Source of the DNA: a bacterium UBP10_UBA1149
Lineage (GTDB): Bacteria; Desulfobacterota; Binatia; UBA1149
Direction of reading: 5' to 3'
Length of the DNA: 20,322 nucleotides
Assembly (NCBI GenBank): GCA_002311335.1
Contig: DBZX01000008.1
Coordinates: 11,842 to 32,163, forward strand
Part shown: positions 14,262 to 20,322 of the stretch, piece after piece
Numbering within the stretch: the first letter of the stretch is position 1
Layout: each line of letters starts with the position of its first letter
Made by a program: the position numbers and the translations under genes
The notes under the pieces: generated by a model
What the model was told of the DNA's origin: nothing
The model's input: only the letters and a program-made list of their open reading frames with translations
Databases searched by the model: none

Positions 14262-16373
14262 TTATTTCAGGTGGTCGAAACCTACCCCTCGTCCGATAAG
14301 GCGCCCCACGTCCCCGAAATGTTCAAAAAAGCCATCCGCATGAAAGTCTTCGGGCATGCCTGAAATCTCAGAGGGAATGTGCTCCTCGCCGTCCATCTCG
14401 TGACGATCGGTGCCCGGTGTCCTGATGTCCATAACGGCCATCATGCGCATGTCCTCGTGCTCTACGGTGTGGCAGTGAAGAACAAAGGGCCCGTCGAAGG
14501 TCTGCAAGCGCACGTTTATCTCTCTTCGGGTGTTGTTCGCCAGGGATATCATGTCGACCTTGTGGGGACCGACCGCGTCGAAGCGTTCGCGTTCCTTTAC
14601 AGACGGCAGGTCGTCACCACGTGGGCGCTTGTTGATCTCGCTGCCCGTCAGGTGAATGTGAAACGGGTGCCACCAACCCCCTGACTTGTTTTCCACGAAC
14701 CATCGTTGGACGGTGCCCGCGACAGGTTCAACGTCAGACCGCAGCGGATTGAACAACTCGCCGTTGACAGTCCAGGCGCCGTTCTTGCGATCGGTCTTCC
14801 ACTCGAACTTACCCGCGATCGGAACGCCGCTGGTCAATACCCCTACGTGGGGACGCAACTCGGTGCCGTCTTCAACGCTGATGTTTCCCTGGGCCGTTCC
14901 CTTGACCACGAACTTGATCAACCGTTGCTGGGCCTTTCTGCCCACGCCGTCTGGTCCGCGCCCGTCGGTCTGCTCCATCCAGTTCTCGAGGTAGATTTCT
15001 TCCCCCTCGGTGTACTTCGAGAAATCAACGATCAAGTCCACTCGCTCCCCGGACATCATCATGACTTCATCGAGGCCAAAAGCGCTGGGCAGCATGTACG
15101 AGTCCTTGCCTATCTGCAGAAACTCGCTGTGGTCTGAAAGCCTGAGCATGTAAACGCGGGCGTTTGATCCATTGAGCATACGGAAGCGGTACTTACGGGG
15201 CTGAACGGTGAGCCTGGGTGAAGCCTTGCCGTTGACCATAAAAATATCACCCAGCCTGCCTGCGTGGTCGAGGAAGTCGTAATGAATCGAACCGTCCTCG
15301 TTCAAACGGGTATCCTGTATCACCAGCGGGATATCGTGAATGCCGTACTCGTTCTCGAAGATGTTCGGCAGCACACCGCTCTCCATCAAGCCCCTCTCCA
15401 GCGGATCCACCATCAGGTAATAGCCCGCCAGTCCCTGCGCCACCGTAAAGCCGGTGATGTCCATGGAATGGTCGTGGTACCACATCGTTGACTGCCAGTA
15501 GCTTTCGTCAAACTGGTCACCCTCGCTGCCGTCGGACAACAGTTCCCGGTGAACGACGTTGGGATAGAAGTAGTCACGGATCTTTCCTGGCAGGCACCAG
15601 AAATCAGGATAGCCGTCTGCGTGAGAGGGCAGGCAACCGCCGTGCTGGTGGGTTGAAATCTCCACGTCGTGCAGATCGTTGATAGTGCGAACTACCAGGG
15701 CCTCGCCGGCCTCTACCAGGTAAGTGGGACCCGGAAAAGAGGGATGAATTCCCACCTGGTACGCAAAGCAGGGTGTCGCCACTCCCTTGATGATCTCGGT
15801 AACGTGATCCACTACCCGCATCTCTACGTGCTTTTCCTCCGGCCAGCTGCCCGCCGGAAACAGGCTCTCCCCCCGGGCGTTCTTGTGATCGCCGCCCACG
15901 TCGTACTCGGGCGCGATGCCGTGGTAAACATCGCGGTCGTCGAAGTCCTTGGCGTTGTCCACTCCCGGAAGCGGGCTGAGCGGCGAGCTGCTCTTGGCGT
16001 GCATCACGTGCCCGGGCTTGGTGAAGACCGAGAACGACTGGTCCGACGACACCAGCGGCGGAACCCCGGTGTCCGGCGATATACCGGTGCCGCTGTCGGT
16101 CCCAAGTTCGTGGGTGAACTTGTGTTGCTCTATGAGGTCTCGAAAAGCCTGCGGCGTACCCGGCGCCGGGTCACCGTAAGCAGGCGGCTTGCGGCGGCCC
16201 TTGCGACCGAAGCTCTTCAGCGGGCTGGAGGCTATGGCGGCCAGGGCGCCCCCCAGTAACATTACGCGGTGTATGAACTGCTTGCGGGTAAAGTTTTTGA
16301 TCCCCACGGAAGCCCCCTGGCTTCCAGTCTCCTGAAGCCGTTGACCCCTCTGGTTTTCAGTCAGCGTCCCCAT
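14262..16373 (-). CDS. Multicopper oxidase (bilirubin oxidase/CotA-like)
   Basis: A 703-residue (as drawn) multicopper oxidase, which couples one-electron oxidation of a substrate to reduction of O2 to water. All four copper-binding motifs are present: HQHGG at 242-246, WYHDH at 298-302, HPFHIH at 569-574, and HCHTVEHEDMRM at 633-644 with the type-1 Cys634, His639 and axial Met644. The family is usually about 500-600 residues; the extra length is a long N-terminal region before the first cupredoxin domain. The leader TRKQFIHRVMLLGGALAAIASS resembles a Tat signal with RK in place of RR, implying export already folded. The ATG at 16373 has no good ribosome site. GTG 16307 has AGGGGG five bases upstream, would place the leader at the N-terminus (681 residues), and may be the true start. 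The SCO gene follows after 40 bases and may help load its copper. Confidence 0.93.
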   Translation of the reverse strand: MGTLTENQRGQRLQETGSQGASVGIKNFTRKQFIHRVMLLGGALAAIASSPLKSFGRKGRRKPPAYGDPAPGTPQAFRDLIEQHKFTHELGTDSGTGISPDTGVPPLVSSDQSFSVFTKPGHVMHAKSSSPLSPLPGVDNAKDFDDRDVYHGIAPEYDVGGDHKNARGESLFPAGSWPEEKHVEMRVVDHVTEIIKGVATPCFAYQVGIHPSFPGPTYLVEAGEALVVRTINDLHDVEISTHQHGGCLPSHADGYPDFWCLPGKIRDYFYPNVVHRELLSDGSEGDQFDESYWQSTMWYHDHSMDITGFTVAQGLAGYYLMVDPLERGLMESGVLPNIFENEYGIHDIPLVIQDTRLNEDGSIHYDFLDHAGRLGDIFMVNGKASPRLTVQPRKYRFRMLNGSNARVYMLRLSDHSEFLQIGKDSYMLPSAFGLDEVMMMSGERVDLIVDFSKYTEGEEIYLENWMEQTDGRGPDGVGRKAQQRLIKFVVKGTAQGNISVEDGTELRPHVGVLTSGVPIAGKFEWKTDRKNGAWTVNGELFNPLRSDVEPVAGTVQRWFVENKSGGWWHPFHIHLTGSEINKRPRGDDLPSVKERERFDAVGPHKVDMISLANNTRREINVRLQTFDGPFVLHCHTVEHEDMRMMAVMDIRTPGTDRHEMDGEEHIPSEISGMPEDFHADGFFEHFGDVGRLIGRGVGFDHLK
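16308..16325 (-). promoter_or_regulatory. Hairpin carrying the ribosome site of the alternative MCO start
   Basis: On the minus strand GGAAGCC and GGCTTCC pair perfectly (7 bp) around the loop AGGG, ending directly before GTG 16307. The AGGGGG ribosome-binding sequence lies across the loop and stem, so folding would hide it. This may be a translational control if GTG 16307 is the real start; if ATG 16373 is used, the hairpin is simply within the coding region. Confidence 0.3.
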
Positions 16374-16404
16374 TAGACATTCTTGAAGACAACGCCGTCA
16401 ACCC

Positions 16405-16414
16405 CCCATATGGG
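16405..16414. promoter_or_regulatory. CCCATATGGG palindrome between divergent MCO and membrane protein genes
   Basis: A perfect 10-bp palindrome in the 149-base divergent intergenic region, flanked by extra C residues on the left and GGGTATT on the right. C-tract/G-tract inverted repeats with an AT core are typical of CsoR/RcnR-type metal-sensor operators, and the neighbouring genes are copper enzymes. No regulator gene is visible in the window, so this is suggestive only. Confidence 0.35.
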
Positions 16415-16522
16415 TATTAAGTAGCCGCCTGGTAGTTTTTTCTAGTTCAGACCTCCAGAGCCCGTAAGCTGCGGTTGCAAAGTTCGGATCTACAAACCAC
16501 CCATGAGAGAACCTTCCCGAAC

Positions 16523-16909
16523 ATGATCCAGGCCGTAAGATACACGCTGTGGGCCAGTGCCCCGTTCAACCTGCTGGCGGCTTACATGGTGTTGCTTCCC
16601 TCGTCTGCGCTGGGGAGGCTGGTGGGAATGCCCCCGTCGCCGCCCCTGGTCTACTCCGCCTTGCTGGCGACAATGATCGCCCTGTTCGGCCTGGCTTACG
16701 CCTGGCTGGCCACGCAGCCGGAAATAGACCGACCGCTGGTCGGGTTAGCCGCAATAGCCAAGACCATGGTGTTCGTAATCGCCCTGCTGCTCTGGCTGGC
16801 GGACCGGGGTCCGGGAGGGCTGGTCCTGGTGGCCTGCGGGGACCTGGCATTCGCTTCCCTGTGGGGCTGGTGGCTGCTGTCCCCGACGGAACCCGGCCGC
16901 ACCCGCTAG
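16523..16909 (+). CDS. Small four-helix membrane protein
   Basis: A 128-residue integral membrane protein that I cannot name. The chosen start is ATG 16523 (MIQAVRYTLW), since four evenly spaced hydrophobic segments follow (about residues 6-31, 42-66, 75-96 and 98-119). A longer frame with TTG at 16475 adds a hydrophilic N-terminus without a ribosome site. The upstream GAGAGAA is only a weak ribosome site. The order of helices and length recall small DUF-type membrane proteins, but no motif is diagnostic. It is divergent from the multicopper oxidase operon and shares its 149-base promoter region, so a link to that operon is possible but unproven. Confidence 0.65.
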   Translation: MIQAVRYTLWASAPFNLLAAYMVLLPSSALGRLVGMPPSPPLVYSALLATMIALFGLAYAWLATQPEIDRPLVGLAAIAKTMVFVIALLLWLADRGPGGLVLVACGDLAFASLWGWWLLSPTEPGRTR

Positions 16910-16960
16910 GGTAACCCCGACACTCGGGTGGCGTATGCGCCCGTGGTGAAAAAGGAACCC

Positions 16961-16986
16961 ACATACTTGCAAATATACAAGTATGT
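16961..16986. promoter_or_regulatory. Perfect inverted repeat ACATACTTG-N8-CAAGTATGT (operator candidate)
   Basis: Nine-base perfect arms surround an AT-rich 8-base spacer, giving an AT-rich island in otherwise GC-rich DNA, 137 bases upstream of the post-PEP-CTERM-like gene. Size and symmetry suit a dimeric repressor such as an ArsR/SmtB or TetR family member. No T-tract follows, so a terminator is less likely. Confidence 0.5.
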
Positions 16987-17007
16987 CCAATACCCCCGCT
17001 GAACCGT

Positions 17008-17101
17008 CCCGGCAGTGCCATGGCGGAAGCCTGCCGGGCAATGGCAAGCCTCTATGGGGCTTGACAAAGCCCCCCCTAATGGCGTTACCTGCCCCTAATG
17101 G
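17008..17101 (+). promoter_or_regulatory. Structured leader candidate upstream of exported small protein
   Basis: Several exact complementary pairs are packed here. CCCGGCA (17008-17014) pairs with TGCCGGG (17032-17038) and encloses GGC-GGAA-GCC with a GNRA tetraloop. The bulged TGCCAT (17016-17021) can pair with ATGGCA (17041-17046). CAAGCC (17045-17050) pairs with GGCTTG (17058-17063), which competes with GGGGCTT (17056-17062) pairing to AAGCCCC (17067-17073). A direct repeat CCCCTAATGG follows at 17073-17082 and 17092-17101. A TTGACA -35-like hexamer at 17061-17066 lies in the last hairpin. No known riboswitch class was recognised. Confidence 0.35.
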
Positions 17102-17122
17102 GACCGCTATGGAGCAGGCATC

Positions 17123-17530
17123 ATGGAACCACGCGTGGGTAGACACCCTCTCTTCTTCGTCACAGATATTATAGTCGCGATCGCTGCCGCCTTGACGCTA
17201 CTGGCGCTCCCGTACCAGGCCGGGACAGCGGTAGCGGCGGCCAACGATGCAGCACCTGCTGCCGCGGCTGTTACCGGGGGCTCCGGCCTGCGGGTCCACA
17301 TTGACCCGCGCACCGGCGAATTGCTCGACGAGCCCCCGCCGGGATCTGAAACTGACGTGGGCACCAGTTTAAAATCGACCGGCCCCGAGCTGGTCGAGGA
17401 GCCAAGCCCGGTAGCAGGTGGTGGCACCATGATCCGCCTTGATGATCGTTTCCGGGCGGATTTCCGAGCCGAAGTGGGGCCAGACGGCAAACTCGTCACC
17501 GATTGCCAACAGCCTGCCGAGTCCCGGTAG
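17123..17530 (+). CDS. Small exported protein, post-PEP-CTERM-1-like domain
   Basis: A 135-residue protein with an N-terminal hydrophobic leader (FFVTDIIVAIAAALTLLALPYQAGTAVAA, read as residues 11-39) that is a signal peptide or anchor. The mature part contains LRVHIDPRTGELLDEPPPG, then LVEEPSPVAGGGTMIRLDDRFRADF, then a short EVGPDGKLVTDC tail. This order (R-V-x-DP-TGE, then a P-GGG-hydrophobic-L-RF block) is what I remember of the post-PEP-CTERM-1 domain, whose members lie directly before genes for large secreted proteins. That is exactly the layout here, with the metalloprotease 68 bases downstream. The start ATG 17123 has GGAG nine bases upstream. Function is unknown in the family. Confidence 0.75.
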   Translation: MEPRVGRHPLFFVTDIIVAIAAALTLLALPYQAGTAVAAANDAAPAAAAVTGGSGLRVHIDPRTGELLDEPPPGSETDVGTSLKSTGPELVEEPSPVAGGGTMIRLDDRFRADFRAEVGPDGKLVTDCQQPAESR

Positions 17531-17598
17531 CCGATCGCCGAAACACCATAGCTGCTGTGATCGATTGATGAATTTTTGAACTGACAAGGGGGTTACCG

Positions 17599-20322
17599 AT
17601 GTTCACCCGAAGGCTCCGCACAGCCTGTGCTTTAATTCTTCCTTTCTTCCTGCTGGCAACCTTTTCCGTAGCCAGTGCCGCGACCGTAACCATCATCAAC
17701 CTGGACGCGGCCGGAACGGGTCTCAACGACCCCACCGCGGCGACCCCGGTAGGCGGCAACACGGGCACCACCAAGGGTGGCCAGGCGCTCATCGTCTTTG
17801 AAGAGGCGGCCTCGATATGGGGAGGCATACTCGGCAGCCCGGTCGAAATAAAAGTGGGTTCCAGCTTTGCCGCACTCAGCTGCTCGGCTACGTCAGGCGT
17901 GCTGGGTTCAGCCGGGCCCCAAACCGCCCACCGGGATTTCGCTAACGCCCCGCTCGCCTCGACCTGGTATCCCCAGGCGCTGGCCAACTCGCTTGCCGGC
18001 GCCGACCTCGACGCTGCCACCAACGACATCGGCATGCAGTTCAACGGGTCGATGGGAACCCCGGGCTGCCTGGAGTCGCTGTCGTGGTACATGGGCCTTG
18101 ACGCCGTCGAGCCCGCCAACACCATCAGCCTGCTCAGCGTGGCCCTGCACGAGATCGGACACGGGCTGGGTTTTGCCAGTTTCGTATCGCTTTCAACCGG
18201 GGCCCTGTTCAATTCGCTACCTGACGGATACAGCAGCAACCTCGAAGATCACTCGACCGGACTTCTCTACCCTGCCATGTCCAACGCCCAGCGCGTGTCG
18301 GCCAGCACCAACACCGGCAACCTGCACTGGACCGGTGCCCTGGTAGTAGCTGCCAGCGGCGTACTGAGCTCCGGCGCCCACGCCAGCGGGCACGTCGAAA
18401 TGTACGCGCCCAACCCGGCACAACAGGGTTCTTCGGTGTCTCACTTCAGTACGTCGCTGACACCGAACGAACTGATGGAACCCTCTCACACCGGCCCCGA
18501 TCTTGATCCCGGCCTGGCCGTGCCCCTGCTGCAGGACATGGGATGGGCACTGGCGACCGGATGCGGCGACGGTGTTCTTGACGTGGGCGAAGACTGCGAC
18601 GACGGCAACATACTCGGCGGCGACTGCTGTTCATCCAGTTGTACTTTCGAGACCGCCGGCTCCACCTGCACCGACGACGGCGACGCTTGCACCACCGACA
18701 CCTGCGACGGCGCGGGAACTTGCGACCATCCGGCAGCAGCCGACGGCTCTGCCTGCGATGACGGTATCGCCTGCACCACGGGTGAGACCTGCCAGGCTGG
18801 TGCCTGCGTATCGAGTACTCCTGCCTGCGATGACGGCGAGTCCTGTACGGTCGATACCTGTGAAGTCTCGAACTGTTTTTCTACCGGCCACGGCGCGGGA
18901 TGTAATGATCCGGTCTGCGAGGCCACTATCTGCGCACTGGACTCGTTCTGCTGCACAAATACCTGGGACAACCTCTGCGTAAACGGCGGCGGCGGAAGCG
19001 CGGGTTCTCTGGACCTGTGTGCCGGGCGGGAGAATTTCTGTGGCAATGCGGGTTCGCCTGACGGCACGCTGTGCGATGACGGTGATCCCGCCACCGGTGG
19101 CGATGTCTGCACCGGTGGCGTGTGCGCGGGAACGGCCGACCTCTGCGCGGGAGTGACCTGCAGCGCCAGTGACCAGTGCCACGCCGTGGGTACTTGCGAT
19201 CCGGGCACGGGCCTCTGCTCCGACCCGGCCGTGGCCAACGGCACGGGGTGCGACGACGGTGACCTGTGCAGCACGACCGACACATGCCAGGCGGGAACGT
19301 GCGCCGGCTCGAACCCCGTAGTGTGCACGGCCAGCGACCAGTGCCACACGACCGGTACCTGCAACCCGGGAACGGGTGTTTGCAGTAATCCGAACGCGGC
19401 CGATGGAACAAGCTGCAACGACGGCCAGTTCTGCAACGCGGGTGAGACCTGCAGCAGCGGAGTGTGCGGAGGTGGCGCGGCCACCGACTGCTCGGGCTCG
19501 GCTGACCAGTGCAACACCGGCAGCTGCAACGAAACGACCGACGCCTGCGAGGCCGCGCCTGTTACCAATGGTACGGCCTGCGACGACGGGGCTTTCTGTA
19601 ACGAGGGTGAGACCTGTACGGCGGGTGCCTGCGGCGGTGGCGCGGCCACCGACTGCTCGAGCTCGGGTGACCAGTGCAATACCGGCAGCTGCAACGAGAC
19701 GAGCAACGCCTGCGAGGGTGTAGCTTCAAACGAGGGTGGCGGTTGTGACGACGGCGACCCGACAACCTCCAACGACGTGTGCACCGCGGGCACGTGCAGT
19801 GGCACCAACCTCTGCTCCGGGGTTACCTGTACGGCCAGCGACCAGTGCCACACGGTCGGTACCTGCGACCCCAACACGGGCCTGTGCAGCGACCCGTCGG
19901 CAGCAGCTGGCTCGCCTTGCGGCGACAGCGGCACCGAGTGCGTAGTGCAGGACACCTGCGACGGCGTGGGCTCATGCACCGATAACGGCTTCGTCGCCGT
20001 AGATACAAACTGCGGCGCCGCGGCCACCGAGTGCTCGGCCCAGGACAGCTGCAACGGAGCGGGCGCGTGCCAGGCCAACGACCTGGCCATCGTCGTTACC
20101 TGCGGTGACGCGGGTACCGACTGCACCAACCAGGACTTCTGCGACGGCAATGGTTCTTGCAGCGACAACGGCTTTGTAGCGGCAGATACCAACTGCGGAG
20201 ACGGGGCTACCGAGTGCTCGGCCCAGGACAGCTGCGACGGAGCGGGCGCGTGCCAGGCCAACGACCTGGCCATCCTCGTTACCTGCGGCGACACCGGTAC
20301 CGAGTGCACCAACCAGGACTTC
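17599..20322 (+). CDS. Secreted zinc metalloprotease with long cysteine-rich repeat tail (3' partial)
   Basis: The frame stays open for 908 codons to the window end. It starts at ATG 17599 after an AAGGGGG ribosome site. Residues 1-29 are a signal peptide (TACALILPFFLLATFSVASA). The catalytic domain holds HEIGHGLGF at 184-192, with zinc ligands His184 and His188 and catalytic Glu185, and a later ELMEPSHTGPDLDPG block that looks like the Met-turn region. The third zinc ligand is not assigned, since HExxHxxGxxH is not completed. Near residue 323 a Myxococcus-type cysteine-rich repeat starts (CGDGVLDVGEDCDDGN). From there to the end the protein is a chain of Cys-rich repeats rich in CDDG, CNAGETC, DQCHTVGTC and CNGAGACQ. 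Such tails occur in secreted proteins of Myxococcota and relatives and are often followed by a sorting signal, here outside the window. Confidence 0.88.
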   Translation, partial: MFTRRLRTACALILPFFLLATFSVASAATVTIINLDAAGTGLNDPTAATPVGGNTGTTKGGQALIVFEEAASIWGGILGSPVEIKVGSSFAALSCSATSGVLGSAGPQTAHRDFANAPLASTWYPQALANSLAGADLDAATNDIGMQFNGSMGTPGCLESLSWYMGLDAVEPANTISLLSVALHEIGHGLGFASFVSLSTGALFNSLPDGYSSNLEDHSTGLLYPAMSNAQRVSASTNTGNLHWTGALVVAASGVLSSGAHASGHVEMYAPNPAQQGSSVSHFSTSLTPNELMEPSHTGPDLDPGLAVPLLQDMGWALATGCGDGVLDVGEDCDDGNILGGDCCSSSCTFETAGSTCTDDGDACTTDTCDGAGTCDHPAAADGSACDDGIACTTGETCQAGACVSSTPACDDGESCTVDTCEVSNCFSTGHGAGCNDPVCEATICALDSFCCTNTWDNLCVNGGGGSAGSLDLCAGRENFCGNAGSPDGTLCDDGDPATGGDVCTGGVCAGTADLCAGVTCSASDQCHAVGTCDPGTGLCSDPAVANGTGCDDGDLCSTTDTCQAGTCAGSNPVVCTASDQCHTTGTCNPGTGVCSNPNAADGTSCNDGQFCNAGETCSSGVCGGGAATDCSGSADQCNTGSCNETTDACEAAPVTNGTACDDGAFCNEGETCTAGACGGGAATDCSSSGDQCNTGSCNETSNACEGVASNEGGGCDDGDPTTSNDVCTAGTCSGTNLCSGVTCTASDQCHTVGTCDPNTGLCSDPSAAAGSPCGDSGTECVVQDTCDGVGSCTDNGFVAVDTNCGAAATECSAQDSCNGAGACQANDLAIVVTCGDAGTDCTNQDFCDGNGSCSDNGFVAADTNCGDGATECSAQDSCDGAGACQANDLAILVTCGDTGTECTNQDF
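19429..19821 (+). repeat. 165-bp-spaced repeats inside metalloprotease tail
   Basis: The segment beginning GGTGGCGCGGCCACCGACTG occurs at 19471 and again at 19636, 165 bases (55 codons) apart. The match continues through CAGTGCAA and ACCGGCAGCTGCAACGA with few changes. A second type, ACGGCCAGCGACCAGTGCCA, occurs near 19326 and 19831, with a more diverged copy near 19160. The repeats keep frame and cysteine spacing, as expected for domain duplication. Confidence 0.8.
19918..20322 (+). repeat. 183-bp tandem repeat (2.2 copies in window)
   Basis: Units at 19918-20100 and 20101-20283, with a third starting at 20284, are in frame and 61 codons long. Each unit has eight cysteines and is itself made of two related halves of about 30 residues (CGD.GT.C..QD.C.G.G.C and C....ECSAQDSC.GAGAC). 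The stretch starting GTGCTCGGCCCAGGACAGCT at 20031 recurs at 20214 nearly unchanged at the DNA level, pointing to recent duplication or gene conversion. The array continues beyond the window. Confidence 0.9.

Noticed and set aside
17580..17601. GGGGGTTACCGATG before the metalloprotease, recalling the 3' end of a c-di-GMP (GEMM) riboswitch
   Set aside because: The conserved GEMM core segments (GGCAAACC, ACGCAAAGCC) are absent upstream; the G-run is better explained as the ribosome site.
18486..20312. A 608-codon open frame on the minus strand opposite the Cys-rich metalloprotease tail
   Set aside because: Its translation is a Ser/Pro/Gln-rich shadow of the repeated coding strand, without ribosome site or recognisable domain; the plus strand has signal peptide, protease motif and conserved Cys repeats.
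18600..20322. Regularly spaced repeats resembling a CRISPR or satellite array
   Set aside because: The repeats are in frame, keep cysteine spacing and vary mostly at synonymous or tolerated sites, so they are protein domain repeats.

Overview
This 20.3 kb window is GC-rich and gene-dense and looks chromosomal. It probably comes from an uncultured member of the former Deltaproteobacteria (Myxococcota- or Binatota-like). That assignment is inferred from a ferredoxin-fused bacterial CYP51, Myxococcus-type cysteine-rich repeats, a post-PEP-CTERM-like small secreted protein, and many acyl-CoA/xenobiotic catabolism families. No rRNA, tRNA, IS element or CRISPR array was seen, and no gene-free stretch exceeds 300 bases.

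Region 1 (1-2697, plus strand) is a tight three-gene unit. It holds a sterol 14alpha-demethylase (CYP51) fused to a C-terminal ferredoxin (5' end outside the window), an NTF2/SnoaL-like protein, and a membrane protein that closely matches plant cycloeucalenol cycloisomerase. In plants these two enzymes act one after the other: CPI opens the 9beta,19-cyclopropane ring to give obtusifoliol, and CYP51 then demethylates it. The unit therefore reads as part of a plant-like sterol route in a bacterium.

Region 2 (2711-8190, minus strand) is a probable six-gene operon. In transcription order it encodes a GST, an aldehyde dehydrogenase, a CaiB/BaiF CoA-transferase, a lipocalin-like (CrtC/AttH-type) protein and two overlapping hotdog thioesterases whose active-site motifs are complementary. 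Divergent from it is an MFE-2-type SDR (8322-9236). A cupin and a second NTF2-like protein follow on the minus strand (9273-10224). The whole suggests activation and breakdown or remodelling of a hydrophobic acid or ketone.

Region 3 (10483-13323) holds a secreted alpha/beta hydrolase with a cysteine-rich helical C-terminal domain, convergent with a Yip1-like membrane protein.

Region 4 (13523-16909) is copper-related. A large multicopper oxidase is followed on the same strand by a SCO1/SenC protein whose second metal-binding/redox cysteine is encoded by in-frame TGA. A stem-loop fitting the bacterial SECIS consensus lies 20 nt after that TGA, so the gene is best read as a selenoprotein (C-x3-U) and not a pseudogene. 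A small membrane protein is divergent.

Region 5 (16910-20322) begins with a perfect AT-rich inverted repeat and a run of potential RNA structures. It continues with a small exported post-PEP-CTERM-like protein and a large secreted zinc metalloprotease whose cysteine-rich repeat tail runs off the end of the window.

The strongest candidates for something undescribed are the CPI-CYP51 sterol unit and the selenocysteine-containing SCO protein next to a multicopper oxidase.
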